Shown: positions 55,701 to 64,000 of the stretch, piece by piece
Layout of the letters: every line of letters starts with the position of its first letter
How positions within the stretch are numbered: the first letter of the stretch is position 1
NCBI GenBank assembly: GCA_936432065.2
Contig: OW386286.2
Coordinates: 280,532,088 to 280,596,087, forward strand
Length of the DNA: 64,000 bases
Reading direction: 5' to 3'
From: Rutpela maculata
Lineage: Eukaryota; Arthropoda; Insecta; Coleoptera; Cerambycidae
Notes under the pieces: generated by a model
What the model was told of the DNA's origin: nothing
The model's input: the letters and a program-made list of their open reading frames with translations, nothing else
Database searches by the model: none
Made by a program: the position numbers and the translations under genes

Positions 55701-58700
55701 AATTATCAGATTCATCTGAAGCGATTTCACCGGGCATTTTTCTTCTTACACTGACTCTTTGTTTTTTTAAATCATTTTTCAATATCTATTAAAGGATCAT
55801 TGCTTTTTAGCAATTTATGTTATTAAAATAAAAAAAAATTAAAGAATAAAAATTTTGCAATTTCGTATTTAATACATTTTAATATAAGTTTGTTTTTAAA
55901 AATATTTTGTTTCTTGTTGCTGTTTTGTTAGGTTGAATATTGTTTGTGATATGTCTTTTATAAATAAAGCATAAAATTATTATTTACATTCTTTTCAGTT
56001 ATTTAAAAAAAAATCAGTTTGGAATAGGAAAGAGTGTTTTTAATTCCTTTCTCTAAAACCAAAAAGAATTTCGAATATGACGTAATAACATAAATTGAAG
56101 CTAATTAAAATCTTTATAAGAAAACATTAACGCAGTTCATGTACAGGGTGAGGTAAAAAAGTATTCAAGGAAATTAAGTTTTCTTTCTTAACAATTTTTT
56201 CAACAATTTTTTTTTTAAATCACTCTGTACACATGTTTAAATGCCTTAAAAATTTCTACAATTTGATGTGTCCAACATGGTCGTCGCTCAAAAAATAAGA
56301 AAGTTACAAGCCTGGGAAGTTTTAAGTGGTGCACCCTGTAGAGCCCTAGGACTCTCACTTACACTGAAATGATAGAAAAGGTGGAAAAAAAATTTTTAAG
56401 AACATTATACTCAAGAAGGCATATGATTCGAAAATCAAAGAATTGAGTTCGATACATCTATGTTAAGCCAACGTCGAAAATTGGCACAGGTCCTCTTTAT
56501 ACATGACATTTTACATAGTAAAAAAATACAGCAGATATATTACATTCGATCAACATAAATGTACCTGATGTTAGGTTTAAGACGTAGAGATTCTGTGTTT
56601 AAATTGTTCAATCTAAACTCACCCACTGAAATTATATTACATTCTGTGATATTTGTTTACTTTTTTATATTTACATTTTTTTATATTTAAGCTGTTATAC
56701 TTTGTATCTATGTATATCTTTTATATACATGAAGGTGCCACATTAAATGTGTCGTCACCTACGCCAACTGTGTATATGTAATTGGAAATTGTTCTGTGTA
56801 CATGCAGTATAAATCAAATAAATAAATAAACAATCTAGTTAAGAAATACTAATGACTGATTTTATATTCTACACAATTCAGGCATTTTATTTTATGACCA
56901 GGCAAATGTGTATGTATATTCATTTATTTAATTTAAATGTAATATGGATGTATTTATACTAGGAATTTCCTAATTCTATAAAAATTGTTATATATCTAAA
57001 ACCATCCCCTAATCACCCACTCCCATGGAACCACACCTAATTTCTTTTCCCAAATATTACCCCCCTATTTTTATTGAAGAATATGAAGAATTTCACAAAA
57101 TAAGTACACTTTATTCATTTAAATCTACTTTGGGTACCATCTAACATAATATAATAAATAATAATAATAAAAGTTCTTTATTGAATACATAAAAAATACA
57201 TATTCAAACGGCTATCGACCGGAGTCCTTCAGCCTGTTTTTTCTACATTGTTACTGTTGATACATTATTTTATGTGAAATATTTAAAAATGAATACATTT
57301 TATGGAAAAAAAAAAAATAAAAAAGAAAAAAAAAAGCAAACAAATTTTTGTGCAAGTATAAATCTAAAAATTTTTTATATTAATTAGTTTTGAATAAATG
57401 AAGATATTTTTTCAATAAGAGAAATCTCTGGGTGTTTGAATTTTGATCTTCTGTTGCGGTTTCTTGTACGGCAGAGAGGTCGTAACAGTTGCATATTATG
57501 TGGCCGATTTGCAAATTTGGTTGTTAATATTTGAAGTCTGCTCAAGATTGAGGTTATCCTAGTTTTTTCATATAGTAAATTATTCGGCGGATTGTGGAGG
57601 TTGTTGAGTGGATGCCGAATTTTAGTTATAATGCGTAGTGAAGAGGTTTCGGCAACTTTTAAGTTGTTTAGTGCCGGCGCTTGGCAGTTGACATATAGAG
57701 TGTGTCCATATTCCAGTATAGGTCGACATATAGATGTGTAGATTTTTGTGGCTGTTTTGGTAGATATTCCTTCATTTTTATATGTGAGTGATTTGAAGTG
57801 TTTTGCTCGGTTTTTTATTCTCGATTTAATAATGGCTGAGTGTTGGTTAAAATTCAGTTTTTGATCCATGGTAATTTCTAAATATTTGGCCGAAGGTGTT
57901 GGTTTTACATGTTCGTTTGCAATGCTTATTGTAGGGGAGGACAGAGAGGGAGTATGGTTAAATATAACGAATTGTGATTTATTAGGATTTGGAAGTAGAC
58001 GCCATTTATTGAACCACACTTGAATCTCATTCATCTTTGCCTGCAACTTAGGAATTAAACTCTGCAATGATTTATCATGTCCCACCAATGTCGTGTCATC
58101 GGCATATTGCAGTATGTATGTTGTGTCTTCAGATGGATTTTGTAGAGTGGTGATCTAACATAATATTTTGCTCAAATATTTAATATTTTCACCTAACAGG
58201 AGTGTAGCTCGTGAAAAATCTGGGATACTATGTATATCACTTTCAGCGGACCTAGATAAGATTTGGCACACTTATAGATATTACTTCCCGTGCACTTTGA
58301 TATATCTAAAGAAAACCCAACAAAATCGCAAATTTAGGCAGACCCATATACCAGTTTTAAAATATATGACAATGATAATAAAAAATACTTACTTTCTATT
58401 CCTCTGCTGGCTAAATCTCCAGTATGGGCCATGTGATAATAATGTGAGTTATTCAATAAAGCTTTTGAGGGAATGCAACCAACATTTAAACACGTACCAC
58501 CCAAGGTTGGATTCTTCTCAATGCACACAGTCTAGAATAATTATTATCAGTAAATAGGTATTTATATTAAGACATATGTACGATGTTTAATATATAGAAG
58601 TGTCATATATTTAATTTGAGTTGAATAAAAACTTGCAAATCACAATGCACTTCCAAAAATTCAAGAACAGGATAGAAATTTATTACATCAATATGAACAT

Positions 58701-59363
58701 TTGGTAGGTGGTTTGCTTTACTGTCAAATTAAGTAAAGTTTTAATTCTCACAAAGAGTTTGCAACAATAGCTTATTAAGTATAAAAAAATGTCCCCAATA
58801 CAATAAAATCAGAGGCAAAATATCTTGCACAATATTAAATGATATGTCAAATCAAGTATTACGATATGAAAATATACTAATAAGGAATATAGAATTGTGA
58901 ATTATTTACGTGTGATCTGAAGACCTACCTTCATTCCGAGTTGTGCTGCTTTGATAGCAGCTACGTAACCTCCTGGTCCTGACCCGATAACCACAAGATC
59001 GGCATCTCCTGATGATGAATAAAGTCGGTGGTGTAAATTACTCAAGATCCTCTTGTTATATCTTACGTTAGGCTGAAAATAAAAATATATTAGAAAAACC
59101 AATTTACCTAAGTGTCAATAAGATGACCTTCTACAGATGTCTTTGATAAGGGAGCAGAGTAATTGGAGGAAATATGTTATTTTTAGTAAAACTAATGTTT
59201 TATCATCTTGTCACATGAATAATATGCCAAATGTTACTTAATTAAATTTGCTGTAATGATTTTTAGGTTATATTACGTAAAACTATTACATTGTTCAGCT
59301 TTCTACATGACTTTTGCTTACCTTAATAGAATTTGTAACGATATTCCACACTGAACACTGCAT
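40728..59363 (-). CDS. DLD: Dihydrolipoyl dehydrogenase, mitochondrial (eight coding exons)
   Basis: Exons (minus strand): 59363-59322, 59072-58929, 58531-58393, 51397-51153, 50271-50170, 50071-49847, 49774-49576, 41149-40728. All introns are GT-AG and all joins keep frame; total 505 residues (human 509). E3 reoxidises dihydrolipoamide to lipoamide with NAD+ in the pyruvate, 2-oxoglutarate, branched-chain and glycine-cleavage complexes in the mitochondrial matrix. Residues 1-33 are a basic, Ser-rich presequence. The FAD motif IGSGPGG starts at 43. The redox disulphide is C76/C81 in GGTCLNVGC. The NAD motif VIGAGVIG is in exon 5. The catalytic dyad is H483/E488 in HAHPTCAEA. No frameshift or missing catalytic residue was seen. 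A six-base-later acceptor for exon 4 (51391) is possible but less like the human protein. The 7.0-kb and 8.4-kb introns are full of repeats. Confidence 0.97.
41280..42131. mobile_element. Long foldback in DLD intron 7
   Basis: The left arm (41280-41681) and right arm (41789-42131) are reverse complements with a small deletion in the right arm. Landmarks are TTTGTGGCATATTCATGATT, AAACCTCTGCGCCAAAA and ACTTACTTCGTCTTTGAGGA with their inverses. The spacer is about 107 bp. DLD transcription would place this in the pre-mRNA as a hairpin of more than 300 bp. There is no protein content. Confidence 0.9.
42908..42987. repeat. Cluster of four short GC-rich hairpins
   Basis: In order: CTAGAACGGGCT/AGCCCGTTCTAG (42908-42933), CTCC-TAGC-GGAG (42934-42945), GAGTGC-TTC-GCACTC (42951-42965) and TTGAGCG/CGTTCAA (42969-42987, one mismatch). 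It lies in DLD intron 7. Confidence 0.8.
43327..43445 (+). mobile_element. Truncated MITE, family I
   Basis: It shares AGAATGAACTGACTGCAAT, ACCAATCAAAT and AATCTCTATTGGTTGC with the copy at 47496-47641 but lacks the right terminus. The family A fragment starts directly after it. Confidence 0.6.
43447..43664 (+). mobile_element. Hairpin-capped element, family A, internally deleted copy 2
   Basis: It matches 10586-11068: TTAGTGTTAGCTAGAGGAAG, TATCACAAAATTTAGGATG and TATCCTATAGAATGTGTAAC. The 5' hairpin and the tRNA-like block are missing. The satellite array begins about 35 bp later. Confidence 0.75.
43699..46142 (+). repeat. Satellite array, ~121-bp monomer, 18 copies, in DLD intron 7
   Basis: CAATAGTG anchors recur every 121-122 bp from 43741 (after a 246-bp interruption, from 44106) to 46046. 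Each monomer holds TTTCGTTTTTTCTTC, TTTCAAATATGAAGTCATT, CTATCCGTTCGTGCGT and TTTTTTGTGACGTAGGTGTA. Several alternate monomers are closer to each other than to neighbours (those near 44591 and 44833 share a variant with ATATTGTC and TGGGTG), pointing to a 242-bp higher-order unit. The 60-codon frames on the minus strand recur only because the unit repeats. Confidence 0.95.
43769..44006. mobile_element. hAT-type MITE inside a satellite monomer, 8-bp TSD
   Basis: A 238-bp insertion with ends TAGAGTTGGG and CCCAACTCTA splits the first monomer. The monomer's own AAATATGA is duplicated on both sides (43761-43768 and 44007-44014). The interior is rich in GATTCG words (ACGAATC and inverse). There is no coding sequence. 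Confidence 0.9.
46143..49495. other. Distal part of DLD intron 7; no exon seen
   Basis: Mixed repeat-derived and unique AT-rich DNA. Landmarks: an inverted pair TTCGCGC/GCGCGAA near 47085-47115, a palindrome TGCTGGTCCATAGCACCAGCA near 48797-48817, and C/T-rich stretches near 48190-48230. The MITE of family I is inside. Confidence 0.5.
47496..47641. mobile_element. Short MITE, family I
   Basis: Inverted ends TAGCTGTTTTCTTTCGTACT and AGCACAAAAGAGAATAGCTA, about 30 bp long with mismatches, flanked by TA. The second, truncated copy is at 43327-43445. Confidence 0.6.
50621..50987. mobile_element. PIF/Harbinger-type MITE in DLD intron 4
   Basis: Ends GGGCCGGCTTTATAGGTTCA and the diverged inverse, with about 50 bp of inverted similarity (GTTCAGATTAAAC near the ends). 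It is flanked by TTA on both sides (50618-50620, 50988-50990). The 3-bp TTA TSD and GGGCCGG termini fit PIF/Harbinger. Confidence 0.82.
51748..51977 (-). pseudogene. LINE reverse-transcriptase C-terminus
   Basis: The peptide contains HNCNYNYNTRN, IPRHHLALYEKSPKYMAIK, FNKLSNFYKGL, FKNKIKSTL and YYSLNEYF, a standard C-terminus of Jockey/CR1-like ORF2 proteins. It is only the last ~75 residues; the preceding part lies beyond the inserted element at 54500-54250. Confidence 0.75.
51978..54209. mobile_element. TIR-bounded 2.2-kb insertion containing a tyrosine recombinase remnant
   Basis: Ends CCCAAGCAGCA (51978-51988) and the inverse (54199-54209). About 40 bp further in, both ends carry GGAACTTTAA, supporting a longer degenerate TIR. 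It cuts a LINE fragment between two consecutive parts of its C-terminus. A TSD is unclear (AA at most). The middle encodes a decayed Crypton-like tyrosine recombinase on the minus strand. The 53400-53720 part is AT-rich and non-coding. Confidence 0.65.
52359..53095 (-). pseudogene. Crypton-like tyrosine recombinase, decayed
   Basis: Reading the minus strand across frameshifts: HIEQYLMDAPDGEHLMSE, a 58-bp intron (GTAGGT...TTTTTTAG, 53034-52977), VALILGVCGACRCDELTFL with the first catalytic Arg, then after a frameshift IPDTKTNKSRSF. The longer frame from 52804 follows, with GLNKLSKIPRIVADYLQLP, YTGHSMRRSSSTL (H-x2-R box) and LKRHGVWKS (H/W box). YLEDS may hold the nucleophilic Tyr, but the residues normally between KS and this Tyr are deleted. 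The tail then shifts frame again. Such enzymes cut and rejoin DNA through a Tyr-DNA bond; this copy is dead. The match to insect Crypton recombinases is by motif order, from memory of the family. Confidence 0.75.
54250..54500 (-). pseudogene. LINE reverse-transcriptase thumb-region fragment
   Basis: The frame reads YCFNQLRDVTNQQVLLSYY, HFNSIISYAIIAWDSSPE, VFKLQKKPVRFI and FKQLGIL, the region after the catalytic palm in Jockey/CR1-like enzymes. A frameshift follows (IFTECITLYKVR is recognisable in another frame). The next part of the same protein lies at 51977-51748. Confidence 0.72.
54510..54776 (+). pseudogene. LINE endonuclease C-terminal fragment, inverted
   Basis: The plus-strand frame reads NQLGNTLDLVLV, then LVKINWYHPSLEVNIRL and YNFKKGNYVKLS, ending in DW before a stop. 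G-x-x-LDLVL and (H/Y)HP are the last motifs of the LINE endonuclease; the YNFKKANY-type linker leads to the reverse transcriptase. The orientation is opposite to the adjacent reverse-transcriptase fragment. Confidence 0.7.
55006..55782 (-). pseudogene. Decayed hAT transposase (ZMYM1/DUF4371-like)
   Basis: On the minus strand: RRKMPGEIASDES, ILDCALTSIVERFE, a one-base frameshift, WLNPVKFKDISNLC, ANRVNVLVELKQFADQYDAL, NIHQNPVFIQCFSG, then after a break a dimerisation-like tail (FFQIIKIKKAERSGL, LSPLLLMYVENDILHLID, IDEIARSSAELKKI). The order and words fit the C-terminal half of hAT-derived proteins with a ZMYM1-like core. It has a frameshift and an internal deletion before the dimerisation tail, and lacks the N-terminus and zinc finger. 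It lies in DLD intron 3. Confidence 0.68.
56440..56835 (+). pseudogene. LINE 3' end with reverse-transcriptase C-terminus
   Basis: In one frame, SMLSQRRKLAQVLFIHDILH, SKKIQQIYY and then (after a stop) LGLRRRDSVFKLFNLNSPTE are recognisable as the end of a LINE ORF2. A 3' UTR follows with an AAATAAATAAATAAAC tail. It is degraded and lies in DLD intron 3. Confidence 0.6.
57139..58166 (-). mobile_element. Recent 5'-truncated Jockey-like LINE with 14-bp TSD
   Basis: ATCTAACATAATAT is repeated exactly at 57139-57152 and 58153-58166. Between them, on the minus strand, is a reverse-transcriptase C-terminal part, a 3' UTR with AATAAA near 57185-57180, and a (TTATTA)n-like tail. This is a textbook target-primed insertion within DLD intron 3, in the same orientation as DLD. 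Confidence 0.92.
57384..58154 (-). CDS. LINE reverse transcriptase, C-terminal 256 residues (truncated)
   Basis: The open frame starts at the truncation point with ITTLQNPSED, and then QYADDTTLVG holds the catalytic YADD box. Further motifs in order: WFNKWRLLPNPNKSQFVIF, KYLEITMDQKLNFNQH, a thumb region and PILEYGHTLY, and a basic Arg-rich tail near the stop. This is a typical Jockey-clade ORF2 end. It has no internal stop, unlike the other LINE fragments here, so the insertion is recent. Fingers, N-terminal palm and endonuclease are missing, so it cannot act. The frame is closed upstream by a stop created at the TSD. Confidence 0.88.
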   Translation of the reverse strand: MTTLQNPSEDTTYILQYADDTTLVGHDKSLQSLIPKLQAKMNEIQVWFNKWRLLPNPNKSQFVIFNHTPSLSSPTISIANEHVKPTPSAKYLEITMDQKLNFNQHSAIIKSRIKNRAKHFKSLTYKNEGISTKTATKIYTSICRPILEYGHTLYVNCQAPALNNLKVAETSSLRIITKIRHPLNNLHNPPNNLLYEKTRITSILSRLQILTTKFANRPHNMQLLRPLCRTRNRNRRSKFKHPEISLIEKISSFIQN

Positions 59364-59555
59364 ATTTACTTTTTTTTATAACTTTTATACTTTAGAGATA
59401 AGTAAATTCGATTAATTTTAGCCTCAACTACAATTTTCCTCAACTTATTAATGTGAATCGGGTCGAAGAGGTGACATGATTGACATATGACGACATAACT
59501 GACATCTACCGCATGTAAAAGGCACCGCAGAGTGACGTTTCATGTTTCATTCTTA

Positions 59556-59883
59556 CAGCCAGTTTTACAATCGTTGATTAACTATTGGTCAGGATTTGAC
59601 CAACCAAAATCTGTGGTTAATTAGGGTCATTACTTTCGGTCCCGATTAAACTTTAACCGTCTGCCAAATCATTGAAACTACAATTGTTTCCATGGTAACT
59701 GAATTGGTTTGACCCACCGTTAACGCTTAATCGGGATCGAAAGTACCGGCCCTTTTTTAGTAGTTAAGATTTGACCAATGATTTATTACTATTAAAGGTA
59801 GAATGTCTTGTAAAAGTGTGTTTACTAATTTCAGATTCTGGTTAGTCGACAAAAAAGATAACCAACGATTGTGAAAGTGGCTG
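59556..59883. mobile_element. PIF/Harbinger-type MITE upstream of DLD
   Basis: Ends CAGCCAGTTTTACAATCGTT and the diverged inverse, with TTA on each side (59553-59555, 59884-59886). A second inverted pair inside (TACTTTCGGTCCCGATTAA and inverse) makes it strongly foldable. It begins 193 bp upstream of the DLD start codon. Confidence 0.78.
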
Positions 59884-61431
59884 TTACTTGTCTGTATAAT
59901 ATTGATCTTGAATTTGTTTGGCTTGATTATAGGTGCTCTTTCCGATATAATCTTAGATTTGACGTGATAAAAAAAAACTGTAAAATAAAGGTGGTGAGGT
60001 AACGAAGACAAAAATAAAATGTAGTATAAAAATAAGAAAATAGCTAATACATTTTTTTAACTTAATCGTTTTCGTATTGAGTAATTAAAATCTGCAACAA
60101 TTTATCTTAAATTTATCTAAAATATATAATAGAATAATTTTATATGAATTAAGCAATCCAAACCACGTGACTTTTAACATGGCATGTTATTGTGGGCAAA
60201 CCTGGGGCAAACATCCTGCAAACGTTTGTTTTCATTCGTTAAACGTTTGTTTTTCGGTTGCCTTGGCGCCCTTTGGCGCCCTTGGCTACGTTTCTGCGAG
60301 TTAATTAAAACAAACCCCGTGTTTTCCCACAACAAAATAATTTGACAGGTTGTTGGATTGCCTAATTAGCATCGAAATTAATAACAGACTGGAACGAGCA
60401 CCCTTTTAGAGAAAATATACTGAAGCAGAAAAAGAAACTTGAATATACTTTTCTGTTCTTTCCTGACAAGGTCTGATTGATTGAAGGAAACCAGTGGAAG
60501 GAACGTAAACCGTCTGTATGCAAGCGAAAGAAGGATGAAAAAATACATTTGTGTTATTGAGTTCCCTTTTTTATTTCACTTTCTCTGGCGTGCGTTCCGG
60601 TATGTAATTAATGTCGATGACTGTCAGTTAAGGTGATACATAGAAAAATCTTATTGGACGAGAAGTGATTAACTAAACCAACAGTTTATATCGCTAACTG
60701 AGCATTCATAAACTGCTCCTAATAAATCTATGGCAGTTACCAACCTTGGTTACTAACATGGACTAGAAATGAAAGTATAAGGTTCTCTCATATTCAGCTT
60801 TTTGACGAGAAGTGAGTGCGGTGGTGAAAAGTCAGACTATCCTCGTTTTTCGAACGCGCACTAGTGGTGCAGTTATCTCTTTCTAGAAGGACGGTCCGTA
60901 CTGGCCCGAAATATGGCTATGATCTGTATCTGTAGTGTCATATTCTACAACTTATCCTGATTACCACCATGCAAAACGGTAACTCAAAATACGAGATAAT
61001 TACTCCCTACCTCAGGCGAGCTTGTTCCAGTTACGAGTTCTTTGCTTAATTATTAATATTACACAAATTCTTACAATATTTTGAATTAGGCTCTGCATCT
61101 GATGTGATCTCACACCAGCTGCTCATTGGCTAATGACATTTTTTGGTGGAGATCGTGAGTTACGAGGCAACCTTATTCTCTAAAAATTTTGCTAGAAAGG
61201 AACATAGAAGGTCCTTTCCTTTGTAGAAGAAGTGTGACAATGATTTTGAGTGACAGAGATAGCATCAATATGGATATCATAAGTTAAAGAGAGACAATCT
61301 TGCACCAGTGCAGCTCAGTGCTACATTTTTAGCGCAAAGGAATAGACCTAGAAAGACAATGACATTACATTCTTGCAACAAGCTGTTACCAACTGTGAGT
61401 TGTGACATAAGTTGAACCCGTGTGTTGAAAA
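59884..61431. promoter_or_regulatory. Divergent intergenic region between DLD and MetAP2
   Basis: DLD starts at 59363 (-) and MetAP2 at 61432 (+), so both promoters lie in this and the adjacent MITE-containing interval. GC-richer patches occur near 60260-60300 (TTGGCGCCC repeated) and 60780-60910. I found no convincing TATA boxes. No open frame of interest is present. Confidence 0.4.
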
Positions 61432-64000
61432 ATGGCCGCCGTAAAAACAGAAGTAAAGGATGAAAATGAGGCAGATCGTGATAACGAAATTGAAATTGAA
61501 GATGAAGTAGGTGGAGAAAATAACACCGATGCGATCAAGAAGAAGAAAAAAAAGAAAAAGAAGAAAAAACCAGGTAAGTTTATGTTCAATCAGTGGTAGA
61601 TATTTGGCATACAAATTTTGATGCGGAATAATATTTTTTATAGAAGGAAATCCGGAAGAAGATAATCCAGAGAAAATAGGAGATGCAAATGACGCTGAAA
61701 ATCCGCCTGAAAATGGTGTAGCCGAAAATGACGCAGGGGACGGGGAGAAAAAAAAGAAAAAGCGTAATAGAAAAAAGGGTGGAAAACCTGGTCAGACCAA
61801 TCCTCCGTCTATTCCAATTGTAGATTTATTCCCCGATGGAGTTTTTCCATTAGGAGAAATACAAGAACATCCTGTTTCTAAAGATGATCGAACTGCCAAG
61901 GACCGTTTCACTTCTGAGGAAAAACGAGCCTTGGACAGGATGCACAATGATATTTATAATGAAGTTCGTCTGGCAGCAGAGGCTCACAGACAGGTAGATT
62001 TTAAAAAAATTTATTATTTTGACAGTATATACGTTTAAATACAATAAATCTGCACGATGCCACTCTTTGCAAGCTTTCTATGCACATAGGTACTATAAAA
62101 GATAGACATAATATGCTCTCACTGGCTTTTTTAGTAGAAAATTTTTAATTCTCTACCATTTTTTTTCATCTCTTACCATTTTAGCAGCTTCTTCATTTTA
62201 ATATGACTATTGCCTTCTATATAATATAGAGATTGGCATGCGATTTCAAGTTCCTAGCTCATCGGGTACCCAAACAATTCACCAGACATGAATATATCAT
62301 ATTTTATGAAACATCTATGCTGTATTTAAATAAATTTCAACCAAACTTGCATTTAATATGATTGCAGACAAGACAATACATACAGAAATGGATCAAACCG
62401 GGTATGACAATGATAGAAATCTGCGACGAGCTAGAAAACACAGCCAGAAAGCTGATTGCAGAGAACGGTCTAAAGGCTGGCTTGGCATTTCCTACTGGAT
62501 GTTCGAGGAACCACTGTGCTGCCCACTACACGCCGAATGCTGGTGACAAGACTGTTTTTGAATATGACGATGTGGTCAAGATCGATTTTGGGACTCACAT
62601 CAACGGGAGGATCATAGATTGTGCTTTTACACACACTTTTAACCCCAAGTATGACAAACTCGTAGAGGCCGTAAGAGATGCTACGAATACTGGGATTAAG
62701 GCAGCAGGTATGAAATTTGTTCTTATTTGACAGCTTATAGTTACAAAATTCAATAGGAACAAATAAATTTACGTGGATATACCGGGTGGCCCAGAATTAA
62801 GTCAATAGGCGATTTTGAAAACATAAAAATGTAAATAAAAAAAAGCCTGCAAAGGACAAGAAAGACTCCATCTTATGGAGTTGTTTTCTTGCCTCTTGCC
62901 CTGCACACGAGAGTTGCTGCGACGCTTGGAAGCTTGTGTGAAGGCAGGGGTTGCCTAATTTGAACATTTACTGGCATAATCTCTTAATTTATTAGCATGC
63001 CACATTAATTGTTTCATGATTTTGCAACATGTCTTATTTGTAACTGTCGAGGTAACTGTAATATACAAAGTATGGAAATGATGTGAGGATGCAATTTAAG
63101 GCTGTAGCTTACAGGGTGCCATTTTAAAAAAAAGTAGGGGTGATTTCTTAGGAATTGCAATAGATAACACGGCTCTAGGTGGAGTCATTCATGCTATTTG
63201 CAAGCTTTTCTGCATAGAGCCTTTTCTGCTCAAACTTTGATCCTTTTTCAGCTCCAATGTTTCTCATTTTTTTTTTTTTTTTTTTTTTTTTTTTAGTTGC
63301 CACCCCCTGAAACAGGGTGGCATCCATCCATCCCCTATAAATTAGCAAGCCTCCGCATAATAAACTTTGCTTTGATGCATTTACTATTAAAATTGTTAAA
63401 TTAAATCTAATTCATTTGACATTATTCCGAAGTTAAAACCTCTAGTTACTGTAATAATTGTTTTAATGATAATTTTCAGTTAACAATATAAAATTGTTTA
63501 TTCTTTGACAAGCAACAGAAAAATCTGGAATTTTGATTGAAAGGTCCTGGAAAACCTGGAAAATTCAGGGAATATCGAAATTGAGATTTAGTATACAGCC
63601 TGTATTGGCAGCGTAACTGCTACAGTATTCTTGTGATTTTACAGAATGTGTAATATATAATGTGAATTCACACATTTGTTGTAACATTACAAAAAGGTCT
63701 GTACATTTACACGAGGACTAGTTAATTTGCTCTCAGTATGGATAATTACATTGTAATTCAATATACAGTTACCGTAAAATCACATTAGGACAGGAATAAA
63801 TTCTAAAGTTATGTATTCCATGTGGCACATATTTTTAAATGTATTTGTCTGTAGCGATTTTTTATTACATTATTCTAACAGTAAAATTCCATAAATTCTA
63901 ATGTAATGAGGCTGTAATTTTAAGTGCACTTTTTTCAGTGTACAGCAAGTGTCATTTGTTGGTAATGGTTAATCAGACTAATTTTTTATTTTTTCACAGT
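61432..64000 (+). CDS. MetAP2: Methionine aminopeptidase 2, 5' part (exons 61432-61573, 61644-61993, 62368-62707; continues beyond window)
   Basis: The three exons join in frame (phases 1, 0) to 277 residues. Residues 1-110 are an acidic and Lys-rich tail with a run of 12 Lys in exon 1 and a second Lys block, as in eukaryotic MetAP2 (p67), where it binds eIF2/ribosomes. The pita-bread catalytic domain follows: CAAHYTPNAGD with catalytic H217, VVKIDFGTH with metal ligand D237, and IIDCAFTHTF with D248. These correspond to human H231, D251 and D262. MetAP2 removes the initiator Met from nascent proteins with small second residues, using two divalent metals. Exon 3 ends at GTATGA (phase 1); the remaining exons, with the other metal ligands, are to the right. 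An acceptor-like TTTTTTCACAG ends at 63999. Confidence 0.95.
62776..63215. mobile_element. Family E repeat, copy 3, in MetAP2 intron 3
   Basis: It starts TACCGGGTGGCCCAGAATTA, close to copy 1, and carries GAAAGACTCC, GATTTTGCAACATGTCTTAT, CAGGGTGCCATTTT and GGGTGATTTCTTAGG. It is in foldback orientation like copy 1, but the right end is lost. Confidence 0.7.
63216..64000. other. MetAP2 intron 3, remainder
   Basis: A run of 26 T (63269-63294) is followed by a short palindrome, GCCACCCCCTGAAACAGGGTGGCA-like in structure (arms GCCACCC and GGGTGGC, about 63299-63322). The rest is AT-rich with no exon. Confidence 0.6.

Noticed and set aside
63988..64000. Start of the fourth MetAP2 exon at position 64000
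   Set aside because: The acceptor (TTTTTTCACAG) looks good, but joining G to T would give Val where the family has Gly, and only one base is visible. Not called.

Overview
This is a strongly AT-rich, intron-rich and transposon-dense window from an insect nuclear genome. A beetle is my best guess, from the gustatory receptor, the conserved insect-like genes and the mix of hAT, PIF/Harbinger, Crypton-like and Jockey-like elements; the order is an inference and was not tested. I see no bacterial operon, CRISPR array or viral genome.

Host genes. (1) Positions 2523-2657: a possible last exon (+) of an unrecognised gene. (2) 22648-27013 (+): a two-exon gustatory receptor. (3) 31609-32950 (+): ANKMY2, ankyrin plus MYND zinc finger, two exons. 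(4) 59363-40728 (-): a complete dihydrolipoyl dehydrogenase (DLD) gene with eight coding exons over 18.6 kb; its 7.0-kb and 8.4-kb introns are filled with repeats. (5) From 61432 (+): the first three coding exons of methionine aminopeptidase 2 (MetAP2), running off the right edge. DLD and MetAP2 are head to head, about 2.07 kb apart. The genes are not an operon: DLD serves mitochondrial 2-oxoacid dehydrogenases, MetAP2 co-translational Met removal, ANKMY2 ciliary signalling and the receptor chemosensation.

Mobile DNA. 1-2500: a tandem repeat and a hAT-like element with an 8-bp target-site duplication (TSD). 6765-9314: a Jockey-type element with an intact ORF1 and no reverse transcriptase. 9877-13951: a 4-kb inverted repeat with nested insertions. 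15700-21229: a second nest holding two hAT-type elements with perfect 8-bp TSDs. 25255-28966: foldbacks and a 16-bp minisatellite. 29058-31001: retroelement ends. 33991-40162: a hairpin-capped element, a 5S rRNA-derived SINE, a piggyBac-type MITE and a nested foldback. DLD introns: a long foldback, an 18-copy 121-bp satellite interrupted by a hAT MITE, a PIF/Harbinger MITE, a LINE copy with a 5' inversion that is split by a TIR-bounded insertion carrying a decayed tyrosine recombinase, a decayed hAT/ZMYM-type transposase, and a recent 5'-truncated LINE with a 14-bp TSD.

The most novel signal I can support is a group of repeats (families A, B and H below) with a shared plan. Each starts with a perfect hairpin of the form ACT-stem-loop-stem-AGTATA, carries a CTGTC-type tract about 100-150 bp inside, and repeats one arm of that hairpin at its 3' end. 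Families A and H also share a 3' motif, TTTTTAGCTTG.
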